This document shows positions 20,085-29,926 of a stretch of DNA of 64,000 nucleotides, piece after piece. The notes below the pieces were generated by a model. It had not been told where the DNA came from. It saw only the letters and a list, made by a program, of their open reading frames with translations, and did no database searches. A program made the translations under genes and the position numbers. Source of the DNA: Hirsutella rhossiliensis. Lineage: Eukaryota; Ascomycota; Sordariomycetes; Hypocreales; Ophiocordycipitaceae. How positions within the stretch are numbered: position 1 is the first letter of the stretch; the number at the start of each line of letters is the position of its first letter. The DNA is taken from NCBI RefSeq assembly GCF_020360975.1, contig NW_025408669.1, positions 1,302,001 to 1,366,000 of the forward strand. Reading direction: 5' to 3'.

Positions 20085-21401
20085 ATGCTGCACTTCAACG
20101 TCGGCACCGTCTGCGTATGGCTGCTGCTCGCAACGACTGCCATGGCATCGTCGGCGCTCCGGTGCATCATGTATCTCACGGGGTCAGTCGCAGACTTCAG
20201 CCCATGCATGACACGCCCAAGTGCCATGTTCTCACCTCAAGCTTCTCGCAGGCAGCACCACGTCGTGCCCTCCGATCCCGGTCTCACTGCGGATATTACG
20301 CACGTCGTTCTCGCCTTCATGCCGTCGACCACCTTCAACGTAGACGAATCGCCCGCCGCCTTTCCTCTTTTCACCTCCGTTGACGAGACTCGCCGCCGGC
20401 TCCAGCCAGGCACCAAGGTCATGGTGGCCATTGGGGGCTGGGGGGACTCGCAAGGCTTCGAAGACGCAGCCCGCACCAGCCAGTCGAGGAAGCGCTGGTC
20501 TCGGCAGGTTCGCGCCATGGTGGATCAGACGGGCGCTGACGGCGTCGACATCGACTGGGAGTATCCAGGGTAAGCCCTTGATGGGTCGTTTCCGCCTTTC
20601 AACCTGACACAGAGGCCAACTGAAGCTGTCAGAGGAAACCGTGACGACTACCGCCTCGTGCCTAATCGTGAGCGAGAGTGGGAAATTGAGGCCTTTGGCC
20701 TTCTGCTCCAAGACCTCCGTGCCGCCATTGGTCCCGCAAAGACATTGTCCATCGCTGTCCCGGGCTTGGAGCGTGACTTGATGGCATTCACCGCCTCGAC
20801 GCTGCCGCGCATCGTGGACCAAGTCGACTTCATCAACGTTATGACCTATGACATGATGAATCGACGGGACGAGACAGTTTCCCACCATAGCGGAGTTTCA
20901 GGATCCCGCGACGCCCTCGATCGTTATGCGAAGAGAGGAGTACCCTCGCGCATGTTAAACCTGGGGTTGGGTTACTATGTCAAGTGGTTCATGACCCAAG
21001 ATTGCGACCCGAAGCAACCTCTCGGATGCCCGACTCAGCTGCTCGAGGACCCAAAGACAGGGGCCGACTTGGGCAAGGCTGCCGCATTTAGCTGGCACGA
21101 CGAGACGCCCAAAGACCTCGTGTCGTCCTTTACTCGGGCTCAGGCAGAAGGAAGGTATTTTGAGGACGGCAGCTATGGGTATTGGGACAGCGAGGAGAGG
21201 CGATGGTGGTCTTTTGACACGCCGCACGTCATGGAGCAGAAGCTGGCTGAGATCGTGGGCCCTCGGAATCTTGGAGGCGTATTCGCCTGGGGCCTCGGCG
21301 AGGACGCACCCAGATTCAAGCACTTGGCGGCTACCCTCGAAGGCGTGCGAGCAGAGACTCGGCGCAGGGCCATGCACAATTCATCCAGGGACGAGTTGTG
21401 A
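20085..21401 (+). CDS. Secreted GH18 chitinase
   Basis: Family 18 glycoside hydrolase that cleaves beta-1,4-GlcNAc polymers using the Glu of the DxxDxDxE motif. Exons 20085-20182, 20252-20569 and 20633-21401 give 394 aa. The first intron (69 bp, a multiple of three and free of stops) is inferred because its removal gives RCIMYLTGQHHVVP, as in relatives; retention would add 23 residues. A signal peptide covers residues 1-22 (VWLLLATTAMASS). MVAIGGWGDS is the SxGG-like strand-3 motif, DGVDIDWEYPG is the catalytic strand 4 (Glu is the acid), and VDFINVMTYDMMN is strand 6. YFEDGSYGYWDSEERRWWSF and GGVFAWGLGED complete the barrel. No chitin-binding domain is present. The last four residues are RDEL, an ER-retention-like tail. 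The role may be wall remodelling or attack on chitin of other organisms. Confidence 0.9.
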
Positions 21402-22451
21402 GGGGCGGCATGTCCAATCGCGGCTAAATTATCGCATCCCTCACCAAGCCGCTCAAGTCCGGTAGCAACATTGGCGCCTGCGTGGCAACTGATCCGATAT
21501 GGGGATCCCATGGCCGCGAGCAGTCGGTGATTCGCTAAGGGACGAGTAGCATCGCCGGGGATGCTTGCTAGCGTGGCTTTTGCTGCCGGGAGTGGATGTG
21601 TTTCTCGGGTTTATTTAGTCACGTCCGTCTCAAAGGACTAACCCAGTTGTGTGATTCACCATTGAGTCTTTGCAAGGCGACGATCTCAACACCAAGAGCA
21701 CTGTTAATGCCGCAGCTTGCCGCGGGCCGAGATGCAATTCCGGCTCAATCGGCTGCCCGGCATGCATAGGCAAGGACTTGCTGAGCCGCGTCTCCATGGC
21801 GTCGCTCAAGCTCGCGAATCAACCTGGCAGTCCGACCACGCATCTGTCGGAGTCCACGTGGGCGGCCACATTTTCTGGTCAAGACCGTACGCTGTGAGCT
21901 ACGGGTTCAAGATGCAGGCTCACCCGCATGCCTGTGCATGTGCCTGTGCGCCAAGTGGTTCGAGCACAATTCGAGTCGACGTCCATTCGACCTCGGCCAA
22001 TCACTTTGACTGAAGACGGAGCCACGTCCGACGGCAGTGCCACCGACCGGCCTCAGCCCTGGCCGCAGTCATGTGCAATTAACACACATCACTTCAGCCT
22101 TGGCAGGCAAAGCCGCATAGAAGCCGGGAGGCTGGCCCATGCATCCTGGAGCTTCCTGCAGTGCCTTTCCAGGTCCAGCATGGCCGGAAACGGCATCGCC
22201 CGTCGTCGGCGGGTGTGCCGACACCCATACATAAGAGAGCCTTGGGCTGCCAGTCTATCCTGGCGAGACACGTACGATCTGTCGTCGCTGCTTTCGCCCT
22301 CGGACCATCATCTAGTTCCATTCGCAAGGTGTGCGCCTCGGCGACCTAGATTGCCTGTTGGGATTGTTGGCCAAGCGGGCGTCCTCTTGACTGTCGAAAC
22401 CACGCGCCGCCTCACCAGCCCACAGTCATCTCGAGCAGGATACAGCTCAAG
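21402..22451. other. Intergenic region
   Basis: The space between the chitinase and the phosphodiesterase genes. No gene, RNA or repeat is recognised. Confidence 0.55.
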
Positions 22452-23708
22452 ATGCGGTCCTCAACATCCTCCCTGATCGCTTTCCTCGCTGCAACCGGCG
22501 GCTTGTCGTACCCGTCCCAACCCAACCCGATCAACCCGATCAGGCAGATTAAGCAGATCCAGCTGGGTCCGCGCCCCTACTTCCTGGTCGACAAGATGAG
22601 CGACGGGCCGCTCAAGACGGACCTCTTGTCGTGCCAGGATCTGGATATGAAGCCATCGACCTGGTCCATTGGGCATCGCGGAGGGGCCCCGCTCCAGTTT
22701 CCCGAACATTCCAGGGAGTCGAATCTGGCGGGAGCTCGCATGGGTGCCGGGACACTCGAGTGTGATGTTGCCTTTACCAAAGACCTCGAGCTGGTCTGCC
22801 GCCACAGTCAGTGCGACCTGCATACGACGACAAACATTGTGACGGTGCCGGAACTCAACTCCAAGTGCACGCAGCCCTTCCGACCGGCGGCTGACGGCAA
22901 GCCCGCCTCGGCCAACTGCTGCACCAGCGACATCACGCTTGCCGAGTTCAAGACGCTCTGCGCCAAGATGGACGGCTTCAACGCCAGCGCCACCAACGCC
23001 GAGGACTACCTCAAGGGCACTCCCAGCTGGCGCACCGACCTGTATGCCAAGTGCGGCACCGTCATGGAGCACTCGGAGCACATTGCCTTGGTGGAAGCGC
23101 TGGGCTTGCGACACAGCCCGGAGCTCAAGCAGCCCATGGTACCGATGCCCTTTCAGGGCGAATACACAAAAGAGATGTACGCTCAGCAACTTATCGACAA
23201 CTACAAGAAGGCCGGCGTTCCGGCATCGCGCGTCCTGGCCCAGACCTTTGAGTACGACGTTGCCTTGTATTGGCTCAAGTTGGACCCCGACTTTGGCCGC
23301 AATACTATACTTCTCGATGAGTCGGGCGACACGCCAGAGACGTATGACGGGGCCGTCGCTAACCTCACCGAATATGCCGAGGCCGGCGTGCAAATCGTGG
23401 CTCCGCCACTTTACTACCTGGTCGAAAGTCAGAATGGCTCCATTGTCCCCAGCAAGTACGCAAAGCGAGCCAAAGAGCTGGGGCTCAATATTATCACTTG
23501 GAGCTTGGAGCGGTCCGGCCCGCTGGCCGGCGTGCACGCCAACGGCGACTACTTTTACACTTCGATCAAGGACATTGTCACCGGGGACGGCGACCTGTAT
23601 GAGCTTGTTGACGTGCTGTACAAGCAGGTCGGCGTCGTGGGCATGTTTTCCGACTGGTCCGCCACCACCACATTCTATGCCACCTGCTTCCGAGTTGGGG
23701 TTCAATGA
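22452..23708 (+). CDS. Secreted glycerophosphodiester phosphodiesterase-like protein
   Basis: PLC-like TIM-barrel phosphodiesterase of the GDPD family, which hydrolyses glycerophosphodiesters to glycerol-3-phosphate and an alcohol using a divalent metal. Single exon of 418 aa. A signal peptide is likely at residues 1-20 ([16 protein letters not shown]). Catalytic signature: GHRGG (His and Arg), PEHSRES (Glu ligand), [20 protein letters not shown] (Glu/Asp ligands and second His). Later barrel strands include [28 protein letters not shown] and [14 protein letters not shown], and [11 protein letters not shown] ends the domain. Cysteines around the active-site face (SQCDL, CCTSD) suit an extracellular protein. 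The start ATG lies just before the signal peptide. A long opposite-strand frame is a shadow. Extracellular phosphate or choline scavenging is plausible. Confidence 0.87.
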   Translation: MRSSTSSLIAFLAATGGLSYPSQPNPINPIRQIKQIQLGPRPYFLVDKMSDGPLKTDLLSCQDLDMKPSTWSIGHRGGAPLQFPEHSRESNLAGARMGAGTLECDVAFTKDLELVCRHSQCDLHTTTNIVTVPELNSKCTQPFRPAADGKPASANCCTSDITLAEFKTLCAKMDGFNASATNAEDYLKGTPSWRTDLYAKCGTVMEHSEHIALVEALGLRHSPELKQPMVPMPFQGEYTKEMYAQQLIDNYKKAGVPASRVLAQTFEYDVALYWLKLDPDFGRNTILLDESGDTPETYDGAVANLTEYAEAGVQIVAPPLYYLVESQNGSIVPSKYAKRAKELGLNIITWSLERSGPLAGVHANGDYFYTSIKDIVTGDGDLYELVDVLYKQVGVVGMFSDWSATTTFYATCFRVGVQ

Positions 23709-25690
23709 GGATGAGTTTGGAGGGGGCGAGAAGAGAAGAGACGGAAGCGAGATTTCCGAGAGACCGGAACGAACGGATTAACCAAAGAAGGGGAGACGAA
23801 CGGGCCACGACGTGATTTGTTTTGATAGCGAGATGTTGTCGAGGGTCAACGTCTCGGAGAGGAGGCCCGACCATTTGCATGGACTGAAGCCGCCAAGCTC
23901 TGGTTGCCGGTGGAAGGCAAGGCTCGACTTGAAGTTGGCAGTACATGTAGAGGCTCAGCATATAGCGAGAGATGCTTCGTGGTGATTTCGAAAAGAAACC
24001 AAAAATGGATGATGTTTGTTGCGGGACCACTGGAGACTGTTGCGGCCAAGAAGAGCTCGGGCGCGTTGCAGCGACATTTTCTCCGCGTGGGGTCGGTCCG
24101 TTCTTGAGCCGCCGGCGTCTACCTGGGTTGAAGTGCGCAGTCTGCCGGCCCGGAGGGTACCGGGATTCGGCCCCACCGGGCGGGGAGGTCGGCCGACTAC
24201 GGAGCCGTTTGAAAAAACCCCCTGCATAGTCCCCGCAAGGTTGCAGAGGATGCGGAGAAGTAGTATTTGTTGAGTAATGTCGACAGCAACAGGGATTGTG
24301 GCAATACTTGTTGTAAAGGTTGAGCTATTTACATCTTGCAGATGTGTGTACGTACATATACACAGCATGCATTGGAATTTGCCGGAGCTGGAGACGTGTC
24401 GGCTACATGACCCGCGCCAGACTCATATGCACATGTATTGCAGATGCTGGCTTGTCCCGTCTGGTACAAATTAGCTGTTACTTGATCTCGTTCCGGGGTG
24501 CGAGATGGAAACATTGGTCCAACACGCGTCGAGCTGGGCAGAAGGCGGCAAATGCCCACGCAGTCAGAAGCCGCCGTCGTACTCCCCTTGGCTATAATGA
24601 ACATGTATTGTATGTACTGTACATAGATACAGTACGAAGCGAGTGTCCAAGCCTTGAACCTTTTCCCAGCGGTTTTGCTCCACTTGCGAGTCGAATCCTG
24701 CGCCCCCGGGTGCAGGTATGCATCACACCTTGCTCGTCATCCCTCTTTTCGAGCATCTCATTTCTGCTCCGGCAGGGTGGCTGAGTTCGGGAATGATATC
24801 TGGTCGGTGGAGGCAAAGACGACCGAGGCAGGTGTTGAGTCTCTCGGTTGGCGCCGAATACGGCGATACCCTTTCACCTCCCTATACGGAATCATAAGGC
24901 CGGACTCAATCGAGGTCATGTGCCGTACTGTCAGGCTGGTAAAATACGTACCGCTACACCAGGCAAAATAGGGGGACCCCCGGTGGAGGTGTTATTTACG
25001 CGTATTATAAGTCTCTCCTTATTTTGACACATCCCTTTGGTTGATGGCTGAACTCGTTTGGCCAGAACGCTCTCCCTTGTGAGCCCCGTAGGAACTCTGC
25101 GGTAATTCCCTCTGAGGTTCAAGAGGCACAGGCTAACCCCTTGACACGTTTTGTTGCGGGCTGCCAGATACCTTCCAGGTCACTCAACAGTTGGCATGGT
25201 CAGAAGTGTTCGACAGCGCGGGCTCAGGAATGTAATAGGCTTCTGTACTATAAGTGTATTCCAGGAGCTCATACTCTGTACATGGTTTCATTCTGCCAAA
25301 TCTAAAGCCGGAAATTACTTTGAGATCTTGGCAGACACAAGTATACAGGAGGTTAATTCGTCGACCGATCAAGAAGTGAATACATGTCAGGCTCCATACA
25401 CATACGGTATGCACATGCTATGGGAACATGCGATACTGTCGACATTGCCCGTACCCCCAGAAATCAAAGAGCGGTGCGCAAAGTAGAAAAATCTCGTGCC
25501 CGGGGTTGAACTCTGGGCTCCAGACAGAGCGCCCATATATATATATATATATATATGCGTACAGGTCTCTTTCATGTGTTTTCCACGACATGAAGTATCC
25601 ACACGCACACATGTAATGCCGCTTTCCTAGGTATCATCATTGCTCTACAAGACAATCATAGCACAGGCATACGCCCTCGACACCTGCTCG
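23709..25690. other. Intergenic region with an (AT)n microsatellite
   Basis: Nearly 2 kb without a supportable gene. It holds AT-rich DNA around 24280-24400 and 25010-25380 and the (AT)11 run at 25535-25556, about 135 bp before the next ATG. A B-box-like GTTCAACCC on the minus strand near 25505 does not fold into a tRNA. Confidence 0.55.
25535..25556 (+). repeat. (AT)11 dinucleotide microsatellite
   Basis: Eleven uninterrupted AT units lie upstream of the small secreted protein gene. Length polymorphism is likely. Confidence 0.9.
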
Positions 25691-26482
25691 ATGCCTCTTT
25701 TCCTCTTCGCCCTGCTGGGACTACAGCTCAGCGCTTGGTCGGAGGCGGCGACAGGACATGAGCCTGCGCTCGAGCTTGTCCGCAAGCTTGAACTTGGGAC
25801 TGGCAACATCAGCTGGTAAGTGGTTTGGTGGGCTCGTCGATGAGCTTCGGCTGGAGATGTGGTCCGACGAGCGGCAGCAATGGATGCAATTTCACCCAAG
25901 ACTCACTTTGGTTGTGCTGCATGTAGGTTCGGCTACCGAGATGCAAAGTCAGGCCCGACGCCGTCGGGGAGCGAGTCGTGCGACGTCCAAGAGCTCATTC
26001 GCTGCACCCGGGACGAGTCCGACGAGGCGCAGGCAACGGCATGGGGCTGCTGGTGGCTCGCGGCCAACATGGAGACGCTCAAAGAGCCCGTCGCCAAGGG
26101 AGTGCGGTCCATCTGCGGCTCCAAGGACAAGCATCCCGACTGCTGCATCAGCTGGCCGGGCGAGCTCCCCAAGGCCACAACCGCCGAGCTGCAACAGGGC
26201 GTCGTGGACATTTCGAAAGGGTGTCTGCCCGACGGCCCGGAGGACACGGATCCCCTGCTGGCCTTTGACGAGCGGAACCTTGCCATGAGAGGCTTCGTCG
26301 CCCACCGCAAGCTCGACTCGTCCGTCTGCACCCCGCTGTGCCTGTCGAGCAGGCCGGGGCTGTGCTCCAGGGAACTAGACGTCGAGCTCGAAGGCTCGCC
26401 AGCATCGAAGCCGCCGGCAAGGGGTGCGGCTCAGGGGGGGGAGAGGGCAAAGCCGGAGACGGTGGGTGGAGCGGTGTCGTGA
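25691..26482 (+). CDS. Small secreted cysteine-rich protein (candidate effector), unknown function
   Basis: Exons 25691-25815 and 25927-26482, with a GTAAGT...TAG intron of 111 bp; splicing restores Trp in ISWFGYRDAK. The product is 226 aa. A signal peptide covers residues 1-21 (MPLFLFALLGLQLSAWSEAA). The mature part has ten Cys, an even number that could form five disulphides: SESC, IRC, WGC, SIC, DCC, KGC, SVC, PLC, GLC. It has one N-glycosylation site (NIS) and a Gly/Ala/Lys tail lacking Cys. No known fold is recognised, and there is no GPI-anchor or CFEM spacing that I can defend. Size, secretion and Cys content match the usual definition of a fungal candidate effector, but that is a class description and not a function. 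Confidence 0.7.
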
Positions 26483-27846
26483 GCGTGGCAGGTGGGATTC
26501 CAGATGGCAATGTCTCGGCTCTCGACAGATTTCATTCACGCTCTGGGCATCGACTCTATGCTATGGCATACAGCGTCACTCCAGACACGGCACAGAGGCA
26601 GGCCGGGTTGCATGTACATACACACGCATACTTATATGACGGCACTGACTCTCGGCGACCCGCAGGCACAGCACACAGACGCCCGAGCACTGCCGGGCCC
26701 TTAGTCGTCGCGACCCCAGCGTTGGGATGGCCGATAGCGCGAGTCTAAGTATATTCTAAGCTAAAAGGCGCCCTCTGAGCGTTTGCAGCCGGGTGGAGAG
26801 CGGAATAGGGGAATAGGGGGTGGCTCCGGCCCCTTTCCGGCCGGCGGTCCTATCACGGCGCGCCCATTACAAAGTCGCCAGCTTTGCTGCCGTGCACTCA
26901 CGGCACATATGCCCAACCCCATACTATATGCATTTGATTTCTCCTGGCCAGGACCCGGTTCCCCCGCGCGGGGGGCCGTCCAATCACGGTGCGGCCTGGC
27001 GGGCGCGCGATAGTCGGAAAGATGGGAATGCTTTCCGCAGCCATGAATCAGCCAGCATGAGTTGCGCCCGCCGGCATGAAACGCCTCGTTTCGCCACGTC
27101 CATTCGGGAGCAGTACGTGCATGTAGGCCCCGGGCCGTCTCGTCGTCGAGCATCAGACTTGCGAGCCGTGGCGGAAGGAAGGATAGGGAGGTGCGGTTCG
27201 TTCACACTTTCACAGAAGCAGGCTTGCTCGACGGCTTTGGTTTTGATTCAAGCTGCGGCTAGTCAGGACCGATATCCATCTTGTCTGTCCCGGTTGCCTC
27301 GGCCGCTGCCGGGATCCCTCACATGGTCGCCTGCAGTCCAATCTGCCTCGACAGGGTCGTCGGCCGACTGGGCCCTCTCAGCTTGGCCGGCAACATATTA
27401 AAGCGGCGCCCGCGTCCATGAAATGTAATCTCAGAGCAGTCGTCTCCCGCCCTCCCCCGTCTCGCCGATCGTCCCCACACAGGGGCTTCCATGACAGAGC
27501 GGAGCCAACCCCAGGAGACTAAAACGAGAGGCCTGTTCGCTCCGGGGTGAAACCCAGCCAGGTGTCCTTGAGACGACTGAATCCCCAGTATTTCCGCAGA
27601 TTCCGGCGACAACTGGCATCGTCTTTATTCAAAGCTTCTGCTTCATCTCACCATCCGCAGTGCTGCCTGCCTCCTTAGTCTGGCGCTTGTTGTCTTACAA
27701 GAGTAAAGGACGAGCCCATGCAAAGACAAAAGCGGCGCCTTCATTTCCTTTTCGTCCTCTCCTTCTTCTCCACTTAGCGTCCTCGACCGTCTATTGTTTT
27801 TCTCGTCTTGATTCCCTATTCGCTGTGCGAATTACGGAAAGCCCAG
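26483..27846. other. Intergenic region
   Basis: The 3' flank of the secreted protein gene and the pyrimidine-rich 5' flank of the transporter gene (CT-rich at about 27745-27810). No gene is supported. Confidence 0.55.
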
Positions 27847-29926
27847 ATGGACAGTGATGGCGGCGTTCCTCCACCAGGGACGGTGCAGTTGCTTGAAGGC
27901 AAGTCCACGGCCTGTCGAGCTCTCGGGTTCAAAATCACGTCACCAACAGCAAGCTGACGGTGTGTGTGAAGGTCACGGAGCCGGAAAAGATGGCAAAGTT
28001 GTCTTGGCGCCTGCCCCTTCCGATGATCCAAACGATCCCCTGGTGAGTCCCCGCGGCCCCATGAAGACTCAAGACTCGTCCCAGCACAGCGGCGGGGAGT
28101 CGGAGTCGAGCTGGCTGCAAACCGTGTCGCTGATTCTCAATGCCAGAGATGGCCCATGTGGCGCAAGTGCTTGAACTTTGGGCTGCTCGTCGCCCAGACG
28201 ACGGCCCTCTTCACAGGGTAAGCCGGAGGAGCCCCCTGAAGACAGTGCGAGGCAGGCAAGACGAGAGAGAGCCACGGGGCTGACACGGCATCCTTAGCCT
28301 GTCCATTCCGACAATCTTCTGGCCCCAGATGCTCAAGGAGCTGCCCCAGTTTAAGCAGCAAGACCTCGCAAACGCGGCGGCCGTCCAGCTGGTCGGACTC
28401 GCCGTCGGCTGCATCGTCTTCATCCCCTTTTCCAAAAAGTACGGCAGGCGCCTGGTGTACATCCTCGTCATGGCCATCGCCGCCATTGGGGCCTGGTGGC
28501 TTGCCTTGATGAAGACAATGGCGGACCTGTACCTGTCCAACTTGCTCATCGGCATCGCGGGAGCCGTCAACCAGACAGCCATTGCCATGAGCGTATGTCG
28601 GGCCACTTCCCATCTCCCCTACTGTCTGAACGCGCTTTGCTGATGCTTTGGCATATCAGATCAACGACATCTTCTTCATCCACCAGCGCGGCACCGCCAA
28701 CGGCGCCTTCTTCGGCGCCATCATGGCCGGGTCCTTCCTCACCCCCATGGCAGCAGGCATCCAGGGCATCACGAGCGGATGGAGAGCGTCGTTTGCGTCG
28801 CTTGCCACGTCCATGTCCATCCTTACCGTCGTCTTCATCGTTGCCTTGGAGGAGACCAAGTTTGTCCCCGCCGTCCGCCAGACGAGTCTCGACGACCAGG
28901 ACAGCATGTACAGGATGGACTCTGCCGAGTCGGATCTCAAGGCCCTCGCGGCCGTGACGGAGCTGGAACGCGGCTCGCAGGACGACCCGATGAGCCAGCC
29001 GCCAAGCAAGCCATCCTTCCTGCGAGGCGCGCGGCTGCAGCTCATCACCAAGACGGACGAGTCGCTGTGGAAGGTATTCTACTTTCCCATCTACTCGTGG
29101 TGGTTCCCCCACGTCGTCTTCTCCTGGCTGCAGCTGGGGTCGAGCATCTGCTGGCTCGTCGTCATGGCCTCGGTCCTCACCATCGTCTTCTCGGAGCCGC
29201 CCTACAGCTTTGACGCCGCGGGGCTCGGCTACATGACCGGCGGACAGGCCGTCGGCTCCGTCTTCGGCGCCATATATGGCGGCTACTGCGTCGACAAGAC
29301 CATCATCTGGAGGGCCAAGCGCAACGGCGGCTGGTTCGAGCCCGAGATGCGGCTCTGGCTGTACCCCTTTCCCGCCATCGCCATGGCCGCCGGCCTGGTG
29401 ATTTTCGGCGTGTCTGCTGATCGCGTAAGTCGACGCCGTGGTATACTTGACGCGGCATGTGCTGATATTCCCGCCATCGTCTAGGGCATGCACTGGATCG
29501 TCCCCAGCGTCGGCGGTGCCCTGTTTGCCTTTTCGTTTGGCGCAATCTCGGATATCTCGACGGCTCTGGTGCTTGATTCATTTCCAAACGTGAGTCGTGC
29601 ATGGCCCCTGAAACCGTGGTCCCCCTCCGGCGCTCTACTCTGCACTGGTGTGATTGAGCAGACGAGACTGGACCCAAGTTGACGCCTGGCAGATTGTCTC
29701 GCAAACCTTTGTGACCATCACCTTTTTCCGCAACGCCATCAGCATGTCGGGCCCCTTTTCGGTCACGCCGTGGCTCGAACGCATGAGCGTCTCCAACGTG
29801 TTCATCGTGGCCGCCATCATCAGCCTCGCCATCAATGCCTTGGCCATACCGCTGGCCATATGGGGCAAGAAGGCGAGGAGATCCGTCGCGTCTCGGTACG
29901 AGTACCTGTCGAACCAGAGCGAGTGA
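27847..29926 (+). CDS. MFS transporter (DHA1, Hol1-like group)
   Basis: Seven exons: 27847-27898, 27972-28042, 28147-28217, 28298-28592, 28660-29424, 29485-29589, 29693-29926; all phases agree and give 530 aa. The first intron uses a GC donor (GCAAGT) with branch CTGAC; without it the frame stops at TGA near 27955. Splicing gives LLEGHGAGKDGKVVLAPAPS and then DPLRWPMWRKCLNF, as in relatives. Twelve hydrophobic segments are visible. Motif A is IPFSKKYGRRLVYIL, and SNLLIGIAGAVNQTAIAMSI with DIFFIHQRGTANGAF are typical of this branch. A long charged loop (about residues 240-310) splits the two halves. Hol1 relatives carry polyamines or other cations; the substrate here cannot be told. It could instead be a drug or metabolite exporter. 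Confidence 0.87.

Noticed and set aside
22461..23705. 414-codon open frame on the - strand
   Set aside because: It is antisense to the GDPD-like gene, whose catalytic motifs are clear; the antisense protein has no recognisable feature.
25470..25530. tRNA-like B box (GTTCAACCC, minus strand) followed by a T run
   Set aside because: Flanking bases cannot form the T-arm or acceptor stems, and there is no A box at the right distance.
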